Shown: positions 34,960-44,593, numbered from the stretch's first letter. The stretch: 64,000 bases of DNA from Paenibacillus phyllosphaerae (GCF_014192105.1 NZ_JACHXK010000002.1:679380-743379), one strand, 5' to 3'. Made by a program: numbers and translations. Notes: generated by a model from the sequence alone, not told the origin.

Positions 34960-36501
34960 ATGATGAGACGTCGTGTCACCTATATCAACCGAGAGCAGGC
35001 ATTAAAGGTAAAGGATCGGGGACTCATCAATCCCCACGCCATTTTGACCGGGAACATGAACGCGCTGATCGATCATTATTTGACAGGTGTTTATATTTGT
35101 TACGAGGGACGTATCATCTATGTCAACTCCCGGCTTGCGGAGATGTTCGGCTATACGCAGCATGAGATGCGGGAGCTGGATCCGCTAGACCTCGCGTTCC
35201 ACGAGGATCGGGAATTGTTCCGCATATACACGACGCAGTCCTCTGAAGTCGTGACGAGACAGCATCCCTATTGGATCCGCGGCTTGCGCAAGGACGGCTC
35301 CATCTTTTTCTTCGAGACGCAATCTTCTCTCATTACGTACAATGGCAAACCGATGTTCATGGGGACCCTGATCGACACAACGAATTTGAAGAAGGCGGAT
35401 GATCTGCTGCGGGAGAATGATGAACGCTATCAGCGGCTGATCAAATATTTGCCCGAACCGATCATCGTGCAGGACGGCGATACGATTATCTACACCAACA
35501 ATGCGGCGCTCAAGCTGCTTGGAGCGGACTCGCATGAGCAGCTGCTCTATCAGTGCTTCCGCCAGTTCGTTCATCCGGATTACCGGGAGGCGACCGGCGA
35601 GCGCGTCTCGAAGGTGATGCAGCTCGATGATCCGCTCGAGTTCGTCGAGAGCAAGCTGATCGGCATGGACGGGGAAACGATCGATGTAGAAGCGTCCAGT
35701 ATTCGGATCTACAATTTTCTTGGACGGCGTAATGTCGTACAGACGGTGTACCGGGATATTCGGGAGCGCAAACGGGCGGAGGAGGCGCTGATTAATTCGG
35801 AGAAGCTGTCCGTAGCCGGCCAAATGGCCGCGGGCATCGCGCACGAAATCCGCAACCCGCTCGCGTCGCTCAAAGGATTCTCGCAGCTGCTGAAGAAGAA
35901 GTTCGACCGGCATCACGATTATCTCGATATCATGCTCGTCGAGTTAGACCGAATCAATGAGATCGTCCAGGAATTCATGGCGCTGGCCAAGCCGCAGGCC
36001 AACCAGCTGTTCGGCCATTACAATCTGGTCCGCATCCTGAATTCCGTGATGACGCTGCTCGAGACGCAGGCGATCTTGAAGAACATCGAGCTGATCATTA
36101 AGCAGAACGAGCATCATGATACGATGATTTTCTGCGACGAGAATCAGATCAAGCAGGTGTTCATCAATCTGCTCAAGAATGCGATTGAAGCGATGCCCGA
36201 CGGCGGCCGCATCGAGATTGAGTTGAAGTCGGTACGCGAAGGCGCGATCTCCGTTACGATTAAAGACGAAGGCATCGGTATCCCGATGGAGCTGATCGAC
36301 AAGCTGGGCGGACCGTTCTATACGACCAAGAGCAGCGGCACAGGCTTGGGCCTTATGATCTGCAACCGTATTATTCAAGCCCACCATGGCGAGCTTTCCT
36401 TTGCCAGCGAGAAAGGCGCGGGATCGACGGTGACCATCGTGCTTCCGCTGAGGACAGCAGGAACGCCGGAGATTGCCAGAGCGGAGCAGCTGCAGCATTA
36501 A
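34960..36501 (+). CDS. soluble PAS-PAS sensor histidine kinase
   Basis: 513 aa, ATG with GGAGG upstream; the second codon is also ATG. There is no membrane segment, so the kinase is cytosolic. Two PAS domains (about 30-150 and 155-280) are followed by the dimerisation domain with H295 in GIAHEIRNPLASLKGFSQLL. The ATPase domain has the N box LLKNAIEAM, DEGIGIP and GTGLGLMI. This layout resembles the KinA-type sporulation kinases. There is no response regulator next to it, which fits a phosphorelay input kinase. That role is inference. A terminator follows, before the cobalamin riboswitch. Confidence 0.88.
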   Translation: MMRRRVTYINREQALKVKDRGLINPHAILTGNMNALIDHYLTGVYICYEGRIIYVNSRLAEMFGYTQHEMRELDPLDLAFHEDRELFRIYTTQSSEVVTRQHPYWIRGLRKDGSIFFFETQSSLITYNGKPMFMGTLIDTTNLKKADDLLRENDERYQRLIKYLPEPIIVQDGDTIIYTNNAALKLLGADSHEQLLYQCFRQFVHPDYREATGERVSKVMQLDDPLEFVESKLIGMDGETIDVEASSIRIYNFLGRRNVVQTVYRDIRERKRAEEALINSEKLSVAGQMAAGIAHEIRNPLASLKGFSQLLKKKFDRHHDYLDIMLVELDRINEIVQEFMALAKPQANQLFGHYNLVRILNSVMTLLETQAILKNIELIIKQNEHHDTMIFCDENQIKQVFINLLKNAIEAMPDGGRIEIELKSVREGAISVTIKDEGIGIPMELIDKLGGPFYTTKSSGTGLGLMICNRIIQAHHGELSFASEKGAGSTVTIVLPLRTAGTPEIARAEQLQH

Positions 36502-36509
36502 CGTTTACG

Positions 36510-36536
36510 CCGGGGCGGAAGACGTCCCGGTTTTTT
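36510..36536 (+). terminator. terminator after the histidine kinase gene
   Basis: CCGGGGCG (36510-36517) pairs with CGTCCCGG (36523-36530), one wobble, then TTTTTT. Confidence 0.9.
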
Positions 36537-36579
36537 GGCGTTTTCACGAGGTTCGGCCATACGACCGCCGGAGAAAAAG

Positions 36580-36609
36580 TGGACAACCGTTTCCATGGAA
36601 TGATATAGT
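36580..36609 (+). promoter_or_regulatory. promoter of the cobalamin operon
   Basis: TGGACA (36580-36585), an 18-bp spacer and TATAGT (36604-36609) with the TGn extension. Transcription would start just before the riboswitch. Confidence 0.65.
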
Positions 36610-36632
36610 AACAGTCGACAATTGCATAAGAG

Positions 36633-36845
36633 GAACAGGTGCCAAGGACGATCGATTACAGCGTAAACGATGTGCTTGGTTAAAAGGGAAGACCGGTGCA
36701 AGACCGGCACGGACCCGCCACTGTAAAGAGCCGCATGTTTGAAGGATTCGCATTCATGCGCTGCGCGCGTTATCGCTAGGTGTCACTGGATGATTCCGGG
36801 AAGACAGATGGACGCGAACGCTCTGAAGTCAGGAAACCTGCCTGT
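36633..36845 (+). promoter_or_regulatory. adenosylcobalamin (B12) riboswitch aptamer
   Basis: The landmark segments are in order. ACAGGTGCC lies near 36635, then AAAAGGGAAGACCGGTGCAA and CGGACCCGCCACTG, with the B12 box GCCACTG at 36717-36723. GGGAAGACAG and GTCAGGAAACCTGCCTG follow at the 3' side. The two ACAGGTGCC/CCTGCCTGT arms can close the outer P1 stem. The aptamer controls the btuFCD-cob operon downstream, most likely through the terminator at 36967. Confidence 0.92.
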
Positions 36846-36966
36846 TTCTTTAGTGACGCGTACCTACGTGGAATTAGGGAAGTGTTGGAGCTTGGATATA
36901 CGATCGAGGGAAGCAAGGCCATATGTGCCGTTGATGGAAGGCTGACCGTGTACATCTTATATACGC

Positions 36967-36999
36967 AAGCACTTCCGGCACTTAGGAGGTGCTTTTTTT
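36967..36999 (+). terminator. expression-platform terminator of the B12 riboswitch
   Basis: AAGCACTTCC (36967-36976) with GGAGGTGCTT (36985-36994), one wobble, then a run of T. It lies about 120 nt after the aptamer and 130 nt before btuF. The intervening part probably holds the antiterminator arm. Confidence 0.85.
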
Positions 37000-37131
37000 A
37001 ATTCCCTGAAGAATGGATATGCTTCGAAGTAGTGGCAGCTAATATTCTTGGGGATGCGACACGAGCACCGTTACGAAAGACTTGCGTCAGCCATTCATGC
37101 AATTGCTACGCTAATTCAAGGAGTGGGGTAC

Positions 37132-38139
37132 ATGAAGAGAAGTGCAATGATGAGATTGAGCCAGCTGTTGCTTGCCATGATGCTGCTCGTTGTTATGGCC
37201 GCTTGCGGTAGCAAGGCGGACAATAACGGCAACGAAGCTGCCAACACGACGAACCAAACGACGAATACAGCGAATCAAACGACAGACGAGACGGATACAG
37301 GCGGGAAAGCATCAACGGTCTATCCGCTCACGCTGACCGACGCGACGAATACGGAAGTCACGTTCGACGCCGCGCCTCAGAAGGTCGTGACGCTTGTGCC
37401 AAGCGAAACGGAAGTGCTCTACGCGATCGGCGCCGGTGAACAGGTTGCCGGCGTGGACGATTATTCCAACTATCCGGCTGAAGCGGCATCCAAGCCTAAG
37501 GTAGGCGGTATGGAAGCGAATATCGAATCCATTGTCGGCTTGAAGCCGGATCTGGTCCTGGCCTCCTCGACGATGAACACCGCCGTGATCGAGAAGCTGC
37601 GCGGCCTGAACATCAAGGTCTACGCATCCGATCCGAAAACATACGAAACTGTCATGGAGAAGGTTGCTACGATCGGCGCGATCATGGACAAGGCGAGCGA
37701 AGCTGCGGAAGTCATCCAGCATATGCAGGACGTGAAGGAACAAGTTCAGAGCGCGGTTAAAGATGCGGCTCAGCCGAAAGTATACTTGGAGTTCTCCCCG
37801 GGCTGGACGGTCGGCAAGGGCGAATTCCTCGACGAGATCATCACCATGGCCGGCGGCGTGAACATCGCGGATCAGCAGAGCTGGTACGAGATCGATCCGG
37901 AGAAGGTTATTGCCGCGAATCCGGACGTCATCATCTACGCATCGATGACGGTCAAGGAAGGCGAGAAGAATCCGATTCTGGCCGCGATCGAGTCGCGTCC
38001 GGGTTGGGAAGCGATCGCTGCAATCAAAAATAAACAGCTGTATGAAATCGAGCAGGATCCGCTTGTTCGCGTAGGTCCAAGGCTTGCAGACGGATTATTG
38101 GAAGTAGCGAAGAAGCTGCATCCGGATCTTGTCAAGTAA
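37132..38139 (+). CDS. btuF: corrinoid ABC transporter substrate-binding lipoprotein
   Basis: 335 aa from ATG 37132, with AAGGAGTG upstream; the frame is open further 5' but without a ribosome binding site. A lipoprotein signal peptide ends in VMAACGS, so the Cys near residue 24 would be lipidated. After an Asn/Thr-rich linker comes the type III binding-protein fold (PQKVVTLVPSETEVLYAIGA, VGGMEANIESIVGLKPDLVL). It binds corrinoids outside the membrane for BtuCD. The substrate is inferred from the riboswitch and the neighbouring cob genes; the fold alone also fits siderophores. Its TAA overlaps the btuC ATG. Confidence 0.9.
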   Translation: MKRSAMMRLSQLLLAMMLLVVMAACGSKADNNGNEAANTTNQTTNTANQTTDETDTGGKASTVYPLTLTDATNTEVTFDAAPQKVVTLVPSETEVLYAIGAGEQVAGVDDYSNYPAEAASKPKVGGMEANIESIVGLKPDLVLASSTMNTAVIEKLRGLNIKVYASDPKTYETVMEKVATIGAIMDKASEAAEVIQHMQDVKEQVQSAVKDAAQPKVYLEFSPGWTVGKGEFLDEIITMAGGVNIADQQSWYEIDPEKVIAANPDVIIYASMTVKEGEKNPILAAIESRPGWEAIAAIKNKQLYEIEQDPLVRVGPRLADGLLEVAKKLHPDLVK

Positions 38140-39173
38140 TGCGGCTCAAATTGTTAGGATATGGAGGAGCAGCGATGCTCCTCCTTGCCGCATCTATCGT
38201 CATCAGTTTGTCGATCGGCACGTCCAATTTACCGCTGCGGGAAGTGTGGAGCATCCTGATTCACCAGCTGCCGTTCGTCAGCGGCGATGGCGGCTGGGAT
38301 GAAAGCTCCATCGTAATCGTAACGGACGTCCGGCTGCCGCGCATCTTGCTCGCCGTATTGATCGGCGCTTGTCTATCGCTTGCCGGAGCAGGGTTTCAAG
38401 GGGTGCTCCGCAATCCGCTCGCAGATCCATTCACCTTAGGCGTGGCCTCGGGCTGCTCCGTAGGTGCCGCATTCATGATTTTATTCGGGTATCAGACGGT
38501 TGCCGGGATTTGGTCGATTCCCATTGTGGCCTTCATCACAGGTATTATTACGCTGGCCATTGTATTCATGCTTGCCCGTTCGCGGGGAGCGATGAACGTG
38601 GAGACGCTAATCTTATCCGGCGTCATCGTGCAGGCTTTCCTCAGCGCATTCGTATCCCTCATGTCGACGTTGACCAACGATGTCGTGAACGAAATTATGT
38701 TCTGGCTGATGGGCAGCATCTCCAGCCGCGGCTGGGAGCATACGCAGGTCGTGCTGCCGTTCCTCCTCATCGGCTTGCCGGTCCTGATCAGGTACGCGCA
38801 ATCGCTTAATCTGTTCGTCTTTGGTGAACGCCATGCCGCTTATCTCGGCGTCGATGCCGAGCGGACCAAGCTGATCGTATTGGTCGTCTCGACGCTGCTG
38901 ACGGCTGCGGCGGTATCCGTGACGGGCGTAGTCGGATTCGTGGGGCTCGTTATCCCGCATCTGATCCGGCTTGTGGTCGGTCCGGACTATCGGTTGATCG
39001 TCCCGCTCTCGGTCATCGGCGGGGGCATTTATCTGCTGTGGTCCGACACGCTCGCCCGAGTAGCTATGGGCGGGCGCGAAATCCCGCTTGGCGTCGTAAC
39101 GGCGCTGATCGGGGCGCCTTTCTTTGCGTATTTGCTCTACAAGCGCAAAGTGGTGAAGGGCGGTGCCGCATGA
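38139..39173 (+). CDS. btuC: corrinoid ABC transporter permease (FecCD family)
   Basis: 344 aa. ATG 38139 overlaps the btuF stop. It belongs to the FecCD/BtuC permease family with about ten membrane helices. Family segments are VRLPRILLAVLIGACLSLAGAGFQ (in part), RNPLADPFTLGVASG, and the GxxxFVGLxxPHLxR pattern near residue 265 that contacts the ATPase. It works with btuF and btuD in the same operon. Confidence 0.93.
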   Translation: MRLKLLGYGGAAMLLLAASIVISLSIGTSNLPLREVWSILIHQLPFVSGDGGWDESSIVIVTDVRLPRILLAVLIGACLSLAGAGFQGVLRNPLADPFTLGVASGCSVGAAFMILFGYQTVAGIWSIPIVAFITGIITLAIVFMLARSRGAMNVETLILSGVIVQAFLSAFVSLMSTLTNDVVNEIMFWLMGSISSRGWEHTQVVLPFLLIGLPVLIRYAQSLNLFVFGERHAAYLGVDAERTKLIVLVVSTLLTAAAVSVTGVVGFVGLVIPHLIRLVVGPDYRLIVPLSVIGGGIYLLWSDTLARVAMGGREIPLGVVTALIGAPFFAYLLYKRKVVKGGAA

Positions 39174-39949
39174 TCGAAGCCCGATGCCTGACCAAGGTGC
39201 TCGACGGCACTGCCGTCATGGACAATCTATCTTTTAGGATGGAAGAAGGCGGCATGTATGGCATTATCGGACCGAACGGCGCGGGCAAGTCCACGCTGCT
39301 GAGCCTCATATCGGGCGTAGAGAAGCCGACCTCGGGCGAGTTGCTGTTGAAGGGTAAGCCCGCCTCCGACTATCCGCGCAAGGAGCTGGCCAAGTGGGTA
39401 GCCGTTCTTCAACAGGGCGGATTGATCCCGGCCGGATTTACCGTGCGGGAGGTCGCGGCGATGGGGCGATTCCCGTTCCAGAGCTGGCTGGGCGAGGAGA
39501 AGCGCGATGTCTCGGAACTGCTCGCTCGTACGCTTGCGCAGACTGCGCTGACTGAACTTGCGGATCGCTCGATTGACCGCTTGAGCGGCGGGGAGCGCCA
39601 GCGAGTCGCGCTTGCGAAGGTGATGATCCAGGAACCGCAATTGCTGCTGCTCGATGAACCGACGACTTATCTCGACATCGGCTATCAAGTTCAACTGTTG
39701 GACATGGTCAAAAGCTGGCAGCGGCAGAACCGGGTTACAGTGGTTGCCGTGCTCCACGACTTGAATCTGGCCGCTCATTATTGCGATCAGCTGCTGGTGC
39801 TTCAGCAAGGGAGAATCGTTGCGACGGGGTCGCCTGAGGAAGTCATGGTGCCTTCGTTAATCGAACAGGTGTATGGAACTCAGGCGGTAATTGTCAATCA
39901 TCCGGTTACAGGCAAGCCGCAGCTGCTGCTGCAGCCGTCAAGTCTATAG
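39170..39949 (+). CDS. btuD: corrinoid ABC transporter ATPase
   Basis: 259 aa from ATG 39170, in an ATGA overlap with btuC. Walker A GPNGAGKST, Q-loop, signature LSGGERQRVALA, Walker B LLLLDEPTTYLDI and the H-loop HDLN are all present. It energises corrinoid import by BtuC. The 3' end is close to cobT, whose start is 19 nt later. Confidence 0.93.
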   Translation: MIEARCLTKVLDGTAVMDNLSFRMEEGGMYGIIGPNGAGKSTLLSLISGVEKPTSGELLLKGKPASDYPRKELAKWVAVLQQGGLIPAGFTVREVAAMGRFPFQSWLGEEKRDVSELLARTLAQTALTELADRSIDRLSGGERQRVALAKVMIQEPQLLLLDEPTTYLDIGYQVQLLDMVKSWQRQNRVTVVAVLHDLNLAAHYCDQLLVLQQGRIVATGSPEEVMVPSLIEQVYGTQAVIVNHPVTGKPQLLLQPSSL

Positions 39950-39968
39950 TAATGGAGGAAAGCAGAAT

Positions 39969-41033
39969 ATGAAGAAGACGCCTTTGCACGTGGTAGAGGA
40001 TACGATAGCACGTATCGAGCCGCTCAATCAGGAGGCGATACAAGCCGCCGAGGATCATTTGAACGCCTTGACCAAACCGCCTGGAAGCTTGGGCAAGCTG
40101 GAGGCCATCGCACGCCAAGCGGCCGGAATCACCGGTGAGCTCGCGGCGGATCTGACGGGCCGTGCCGTCATCGTAATGGCAGGCGATCACGGGGTATGCG
40201 AGGAAGGGGTCAGTGCATTCCCGCAGGAGGTTACGCCGCAGATGGTCATGAACTTCTTAAGCGGCGGAGCTGCCGTTAACGTGCTCGCCCGCCAGACCGG
40301 TACGCACTTGTTCTGCGTCGATATCGGCGTGGCCGCGGAACTTACGCATGATTCGCTGCTCAGCCGAAAGGTGCGCCCCGGAACAGGCAACATTGCCCGC
40401 GAAGCCGCGATGAGCCGGGAGGAAGCGTTGCAAGCGATAGCGGTGGGGATCGAGCTCGTGCATGAACTTGCCGACCGCGGTTACCGGATGTTCGCAACCG
40501 GCGAGATGGGGATCGGGAATACGACCGCAAGCGCGGCCATTTGCGTCGCGCTCGTCGGCATGACAGCCGACGAAGCCGTCGGCTTGGGGACGGGGATTAA
40601 TGAGGAGCGCCGCCGCCATAAAGTCGAGATTGTCCAGCGTGCTCTCGATACGAATCAGCCTTCCGCAGCCGATCCGATCGATGTGCTGGCCAAAGTGGGC
40701 GGCTTGGAGATCGCCGGTCTTGTCGGCGTTATTCTAGGAAGCGCTGCCCGACGCCGCCTGGTTGTCATTGACGGCTTTATCTCGACGGCAGCCGCATTGG
40801 TTGCCGCGCGGTTGGCCCCTGAGGCGATCCCTTATATGATAGGGTCCCATCTGTCCCATGAACAGGGACATAGCAAGCTGCTGGCTGCGGTAGGCTTGTC
40901 GCCGATGATTCATATGGATATGCGTCTTGGCGAAGGGACCGGCGCCGTACTTGGCTTCCATTTCATCGATGCGGCCCTCCACATTATGCGGGAGATGGCA
41001 ACCTTCGAAAGCGCGGGCGTGTCGAAGGGCTGA
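39969..41033 (+). CDS. cobT: nicotinate-nucleotide--dimethylbenzimidazole phosphoribosyltransferase
   Basis: 354 aa from ATG 39969, with GGAGGAAAG upstream. CobT makes alpha-ribazole phosphate, activating the lower ligand of B12. Motifs are NALTKPPGSLGKLE near the N terminus, MAGDHGVCEEGVSAFPQEVTPQMV (in part) and TGEMGIGNTTASAA; the conserved catalytic Glu is expected near residue 315 in the RLGEGTGA segment. The length equals that of characterised CobT. It begins the assembly part of the operon. Confidence 0.95.
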   Translation: MKKTPLHVVEDTIARIEPLNQEAIQAAEDHLNALTKPPGSLGKLEAIARQAAGITGELAADLTGRAVIVMAGDHGVCEEGVSAFPQEVTPQMVMNFLSGGAAVNVLARQTGTHLFCVDIGVAAELTHDSLLSRKVRPGTGNIAREAAMSREEALQAIAVGIELVHELADRGYRMFATGEMGIGNTTASAAICVALVGMTADEAVGLGTGINEERRRHKVEIVQRALDTNQPSAADPIDVLAKVGGLEIAGLVGVILGSAARRRLVVIDGFISTAAALVAARLAPEAIPYMIGSHLSHEQGHSKLLAAVGLSPMIHMDMRLGEGTGAVLGFHFIDAALHIMREMATFESAGVSKG

Positions 41034-41074
41034 TCTTATTCGCCACTCACAACCCCGGGAAAGGAGATGAAGGC

Positions 41075-41680
41075 ATGGCGATATTCATTACCGGCGGCGC
41101 ACGGAGCGGGAAGAGCGATTTTGCCGAACGATATGCGATGCGGCTCGGTACTCGCGGTATCTATATAGCGACATCCCAAATTTGGGATGAAGAGATGCGG
41201 GAGCGTGTGGAGCAGCACCGCGCTATTCGCGAACAATCGGGCTATTCGTGGTCGACCGTGGAAGAGCCGTACCGGCTGGCCGACTGTCTGAAGGAGCTGC
41301 AGGCGCAACATGTGAGCGGTACGGAGCGGCCTGTCGTGCTCGTCGATTGTCTGACGTTATGGCTGAGCAACCATCTGCTCTTGCATGCGCCAGAGGGCGA
41401 GGAATGGGATAAGGGAACCAGCCGCGAGCTTAGCTTGCAGCTGGATCGGCTGACCGACGAACTGATCGATACCGTTGCCGCTTATGACGGGACGCTTCTG
41501 TTGGTGTCGAACGAGGTCGGCAGCGGGGTCGTGCCGGCTTATCCGCTTGGCCGAAGATTCCGTGATGCGGCAGGACGGCTGAACAGGCGGCTGGCGCAGC
41601 ATTGCGAGGAAGCGTTCCTCGTTGTCGCGGGCATGCCGCTTGATCTGAAGAAGCTGGCCTTCAACCTCGAAGAGCTATGA
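41075..41680 (+). CDS. cobU: adenosylcobinamide kinase/guanylyltransferase
   Basis: 201 aa, ATG with AAAGGAG upstream. CobU phosphorylates adenosylcobinamide and transfers GMP to it. The P-loop ITGGARSGKS is at residues 5-14, followed by IYIATSQIWDEEMRERVEQHR with the His thought to carry GMP. VDCLTLWLSNHLL and SNEVGSGVVP complete the pattern. Its stop overlaps the cbiB start (ATGA). Confidence 0.95.
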   Translation: MAIFITGGARSGKSDFAERYAMRLGTRGIYIATSQIWDEEMRERVEQHRAIREQSGYSWSTVEEPYRLADCLKELQAQHVSGTERPVVLVDCLTLWLSNHLLLHAPEGEEWDKGTSRELSLQLDRLTDELIDTVAAYDGTLLLVSNEVGSGVVPAYPLGRRFRDAAGRLNRRLAQHCEEAFLVVAGMPLDLKKLAFNLEEL

Positions 41681-42657
41681 TCTTGTATTCGCTGAATGAG
41701 ATTCTGCTTATTACCGCCTGTGCGATTGTGATCGACTGGGTTGTCGGAGACCCGAAGTGGCCGACGCATCCCGTGATCTGGATCGGCCGGTTCATCAGCG
41801 CGTTCGAGCGGAAGCTGCGGCCGGAATCGGTGACGCTTACAGCAGGGCAGCTTAAGCGCCGCGGCGTGCTGCTGACACTTGGGACCGTGCTGCTTGCTTA
41901 CGTCATCTTGCAGGCTCTCGTGCTGCTGGCTGACTGGATTCATCCGGTCGCGGGCTACATTGTATCCGCCTGGTTCATCTCCACCACGATCGCGGTGAAG
42001 GGGCTCAAGGATGCGGCGATGCTCGTCTACCGGCCGCTCGCTGCGGGCGATCTGGCGCAAGCGAGGGTCTATATCGGTTACATCGTAAGTCGCGACACCT
42101 CGGTCATGGAGGAGCATGATACGGCTCGGGCGGCAATCGAGACGGTTGCTGAGAATACGGTGGACGCCTTCGTGTCGCCTATCTTCTTCGCGCTGCTCGG
42201 CGGCGCGCCGCTAGCCATGCTCTATCGGGCCGCCAACACGTTGGATTCCATGGTCGGCTACCGCAACGAACGCTACTTGCACTTTGGCTGGGCTTCCGCC
42301 AGGCTGGATGACGTGCTTAATTACGTACCTGCCCGCATCAGCGGATTTCTGCTGACCATGGCGTCCGCAATGTTGCCCGGCCTATCGCCTTCACGCGCAA
42401 TGAAGGCGGTCTTCGTGTTCGCTAAGCGGCATCCGAGCCCGAACAGCGGCATCCCGGAATCCGCTGCGGCAGGCGCGATGGGAATCGAGCTTGGCGGACG
42501 GAATATTTACTTCGGGCGTGTCAGCGAGCGTGCCCGGCTAGGTTGGCCGCTAAGGCCGTTGACGCCGCAGCATATCGTCCAGACCGTCCAACTGCTGTAT
42601 GTCACAAGTATACTGGTGTTCGCGGGGGTATTAGCAGTATGGCTATTCGTTCGTTAA
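41677..42657 (+). CDS. cbiB: adenosylcobinamide-phosphate synthase
   Basis: 326 aa, in an ATGA overlap with cobU. This membrane protein attaches aminopropanol phosphate to adenosylcobyric acid. Family segments are GDPKWPTHPVIWIGRFI, SRDTSVMEEHDTARAAIETVAENTVDAFVSP (in part) and RAANTLDSMVGYRN. Several hydrophobic helices are visible. It uses the product of CobD. The cobS start lies inside its 3' end. Confidence 0.94.
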   Translation: MILYSLNEILLITACAIVIDWVVGDPKWPTHPVIWIGRFISAFERKLRPESVTLTAGQLKRRGVLLTLGTVLLAYVILQALVLLADWIHPVAGYIVSAWFISTTIAVKGLKDAAMLVYRPLAAGDLAQARVYIGYIVSRDTSVMEEHDTARAAIETVAENTVDAFVSPIFFALLGGAPLAMLYRAANTLDSMVGYRNERYLHFGWASARLDDVLNYVPARISGFLLTMASAMLPGLSPSRAMKAVFVFAKRHPSPNSGIPESAAAGAMGIELGGRNIYFGRVSERARLGWPLRPLTPQHIVQTVQLLYVTSILVFAGVLAVWLFVR

Positions 42658-43445
42658 AGGAAAGTCTTCAAGCAGCCGGTGCCGCCTTCCAGCTATTGAC
42701 GCGAATTCCGATTCCGGTCCAGATTCCGTTTACGCGCGAGGTGCTGGCAAGAAGCGTGCTGTTTTATCCGTTAGTCGGACTTATTGTCGGTCTTATAACA
42801 GCGCTTGCCGGCTGGCTGCTTGCGTACGTCTTGCCTGCCTGGCCAGCTGCGGTGTTGACGCTGCTCGTATGGATCGCCCTGACTGGCGCTCTCCATCTAG
42901 ATGGGCTGATGGATACGGCCGACGGCGTGCTTAGCCATCGTTCCCGGGAAAAGATGCTTGAGATTATGAAGGACAGCCGCGTCGGCGCAATGGGCGTCAT
43001 CGCGGCTATTCTGCTATTGCTGCTCAAAGCAAGCCTCATCGCCCAGTGGCTAGGCGAGTCGGATTTGCGGCCGCTTCTTCCTCATTTGGTTACAGCCTGT
43101 ATGTGGGGGCGGTTATGGATGGTTGGCGCGATGCTGCTGTGGCCCAATGCCAGGGGCAATGAGGGGCTTGGCGGCATGTTTGCCGGCTTGCCGAAGCGTC
43201 AGCTTGCCTACGCCGGCCTCTTGCACGTGGTGCTGGCGGGTGGTGTTTATGCCGTGAGCGGGACAAGTTGGCAACATGGCGCGTTGTATCTATTGACCGG
43301 AGCCGTTATTACAGCGTTTGTCGGCGGCGGAGTCGCGATGTGGCTGAATGCCAAGCTCGGCGGGTTGACCGGCGACACTTACGGCACGATGAATGAAATT
43401 GTCGAGACGGTCCTGCTGCTCGCTGCAGTGGCGATCTTTTTATAA
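42639..43445 (+). CDS. cobS: adenosylcobinamide-GDP ribazoletransferase
   Basis: 268 aa from ATG 42639, overlapping the last 19 nt of cbiB. This integral membrane protein joins alpha-ribazole (phosphate) to adenosylcobinamide-GDP, the last step of B12 assembly. LTRIPIP near the N terminus, HLDGLMDTADGVLSHRSREKMLEIMKDSRVGAMG (in part) and LGGLTGDTYGTMNEIVE are characteristic. It has about six membrane segments. Confidence 0.95.
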   Translation: MAIRSLKESLQAAGAAFQLLTRIPIPVQIPFTREVLARSVLFYPLVGLIVGLITALAGWLLAYVLPAWPAAVLTLLVWIALTGALHLDGLMDTADGVLSHRSREKMLEIMKDSRVGAMGVIAAILLLLLKASLIAQWLGESDLRPLLPHLVTACMWGRLWMVGAMLLWPNARGNEGLGGMFAGLPKRQLAYAGLLHVVLAGGVYAVSGTSWQHGALYLLTGAVITAFVGGGVAMWLNAKLGGLTGDTYGTMNEIVETVLLLAAVAIFL

Positions 43446-43465
43446 AGAAAGGGGCGGTTGAGTCT

Positions 43466-44593
43466 ATGCTCGAGAAATTCGGCCATGGCGGCGATCTGCT
43501 CACGGCCGCGGGACTGTATGGCCTGGAGGCGGGGCAATTCGTTGATTTTAGCGCCAATATGAATCCGCACGGTCCGCCAGACGCGGTGCGAGCCGTGCTT
43601 CAACGCTACGCCGAGACGATCGGCAGCTATCCGGATCCGGCCGTTCGCGGGCTGCGGCGCAAGCTGGCTCTGCATCATGGCGTGGAGGAAGGCAGCGTGC
43701 TCGTCGGCAACGGAGCGGCGGAATTGATTGACCTCGTCGTCCGGCTGTTGCTGCCGAGCGAGGTTATCCTAGCTCAGCCATGCTTCGTGGAATATGGCGA
43801 TGCCGCGCGCAAATGCGGCATACCGATCCGAACGGTAGCGCTTGCCGCAGAAGAACGGTTCGCTTTAACGGAGCAAGCGGTGAGACATACGATGGCGAAT
43901 ATGCGGGACCAAGGGATAGCTACGGGAACCGCCCTTTGGTTTCTCGGCTCGCCGAACAATCCGACTGGGCAGCTCATCGATGCAGGCGTCATCCGGCTGC
44001 TGCTGGCAGAAGGCGAGCGCGTCGTGCTAGACGAGGCGTTTATGGATTTTGTGGCGGAAGAGAAGGCGTACAGTTTCATATCGGAGGCCGCTAGCGGGTA
44101 CGGAGACCGGCTGATCGTCATCCGTTCGATGACGAAATTTTATGCGATTCCCGGCATCCGTCTTGGTTATATGGTTGCAGACGAGGCGTTAATTGCGGGA
44201 CTTAGCGAACTGCAGGTGCCTTGGAGCGTCAATTCGCTCGCGCAGCAGATCGGAGAAGCGGTGCTGGATGATATCAGCTATGCGGAACGTACGATGGCTT
44301 GGCTGAAGGAGGAGCGTCCTTGGCTGACGCAGCAGCTGGAACAGCTGGGGCTTGACGTAGCGCCGGGACATGTCAATTACGTCCTATTCCGGATACCGCG
44401 TTCGTTCAACCTTAAGGCCTCCGAACTGCAGCAGCTAATGGGGGAGCGAGGCGTGCTCATTCGGGACGCCTCTCATTTCGAGGGACTCGGCGAGGGTTAT
44501 TGCAGGATTGCCGTTCGATTCCGTCAGGAGCACGAGCTGCTTCTGCAGACGCTGCGTGAAGTGTTAGCAGGAAGAAAGGCAGGGGGACGATGA
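43466..44593 (+). CDS. cobD: threonine-phosphate decarboxylase
   Basis: 375 aa, ATG with AAAGGGG upstream. CobD is a PLP enzyme of the histidinol-phosphate aminotransferase fold that makes (R)-1-amino-2-propanol phosphate, the linker used by CbiB. HGGDLLTAAGLYG and DFSANMNPHGPP are typical of CobD rather than HisC. SPNNPTGQ, VLDEAFMDF and SMTKFYAIPGIRLGY (with the PLP Lys) are the cofactor motifs. Its operon position supports the call. No pduX-type threonine kinase is in the window. Confidence 0.93.
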   Translation: MLEKFGHGGDLLTAAGLYGLEAGQFVDFSANMNPHGPPDAVRAVLQRYAETIGSYPDPAVRGLRRKLALHHGVEEGSVLVGNGAAELIDLVVRLLLPSEVILAQPCFVEYGDAARKCGIPIRTVALAAEERFALTEQAVRHTMANMRDQGIATGTALWFLGSPNNPTGQLIDAGVIRLLLAEGERVVLDEAFMDFVAEEKAYSFISEAASGYGDRLIVIRSMTKFYAIPGIRLGYMVADEALIAGLSELQVPWSVNSLAQQIGEAVLDDISYAERTMAWLKEERPWLTQQLEQLGLDVAPGHVNYVLFRIPRSFNLKASELQQLMGERGVLIRDASHFEGLGEGYCRIAVRFRQEHELLLQTLREVLAGRKAGGR

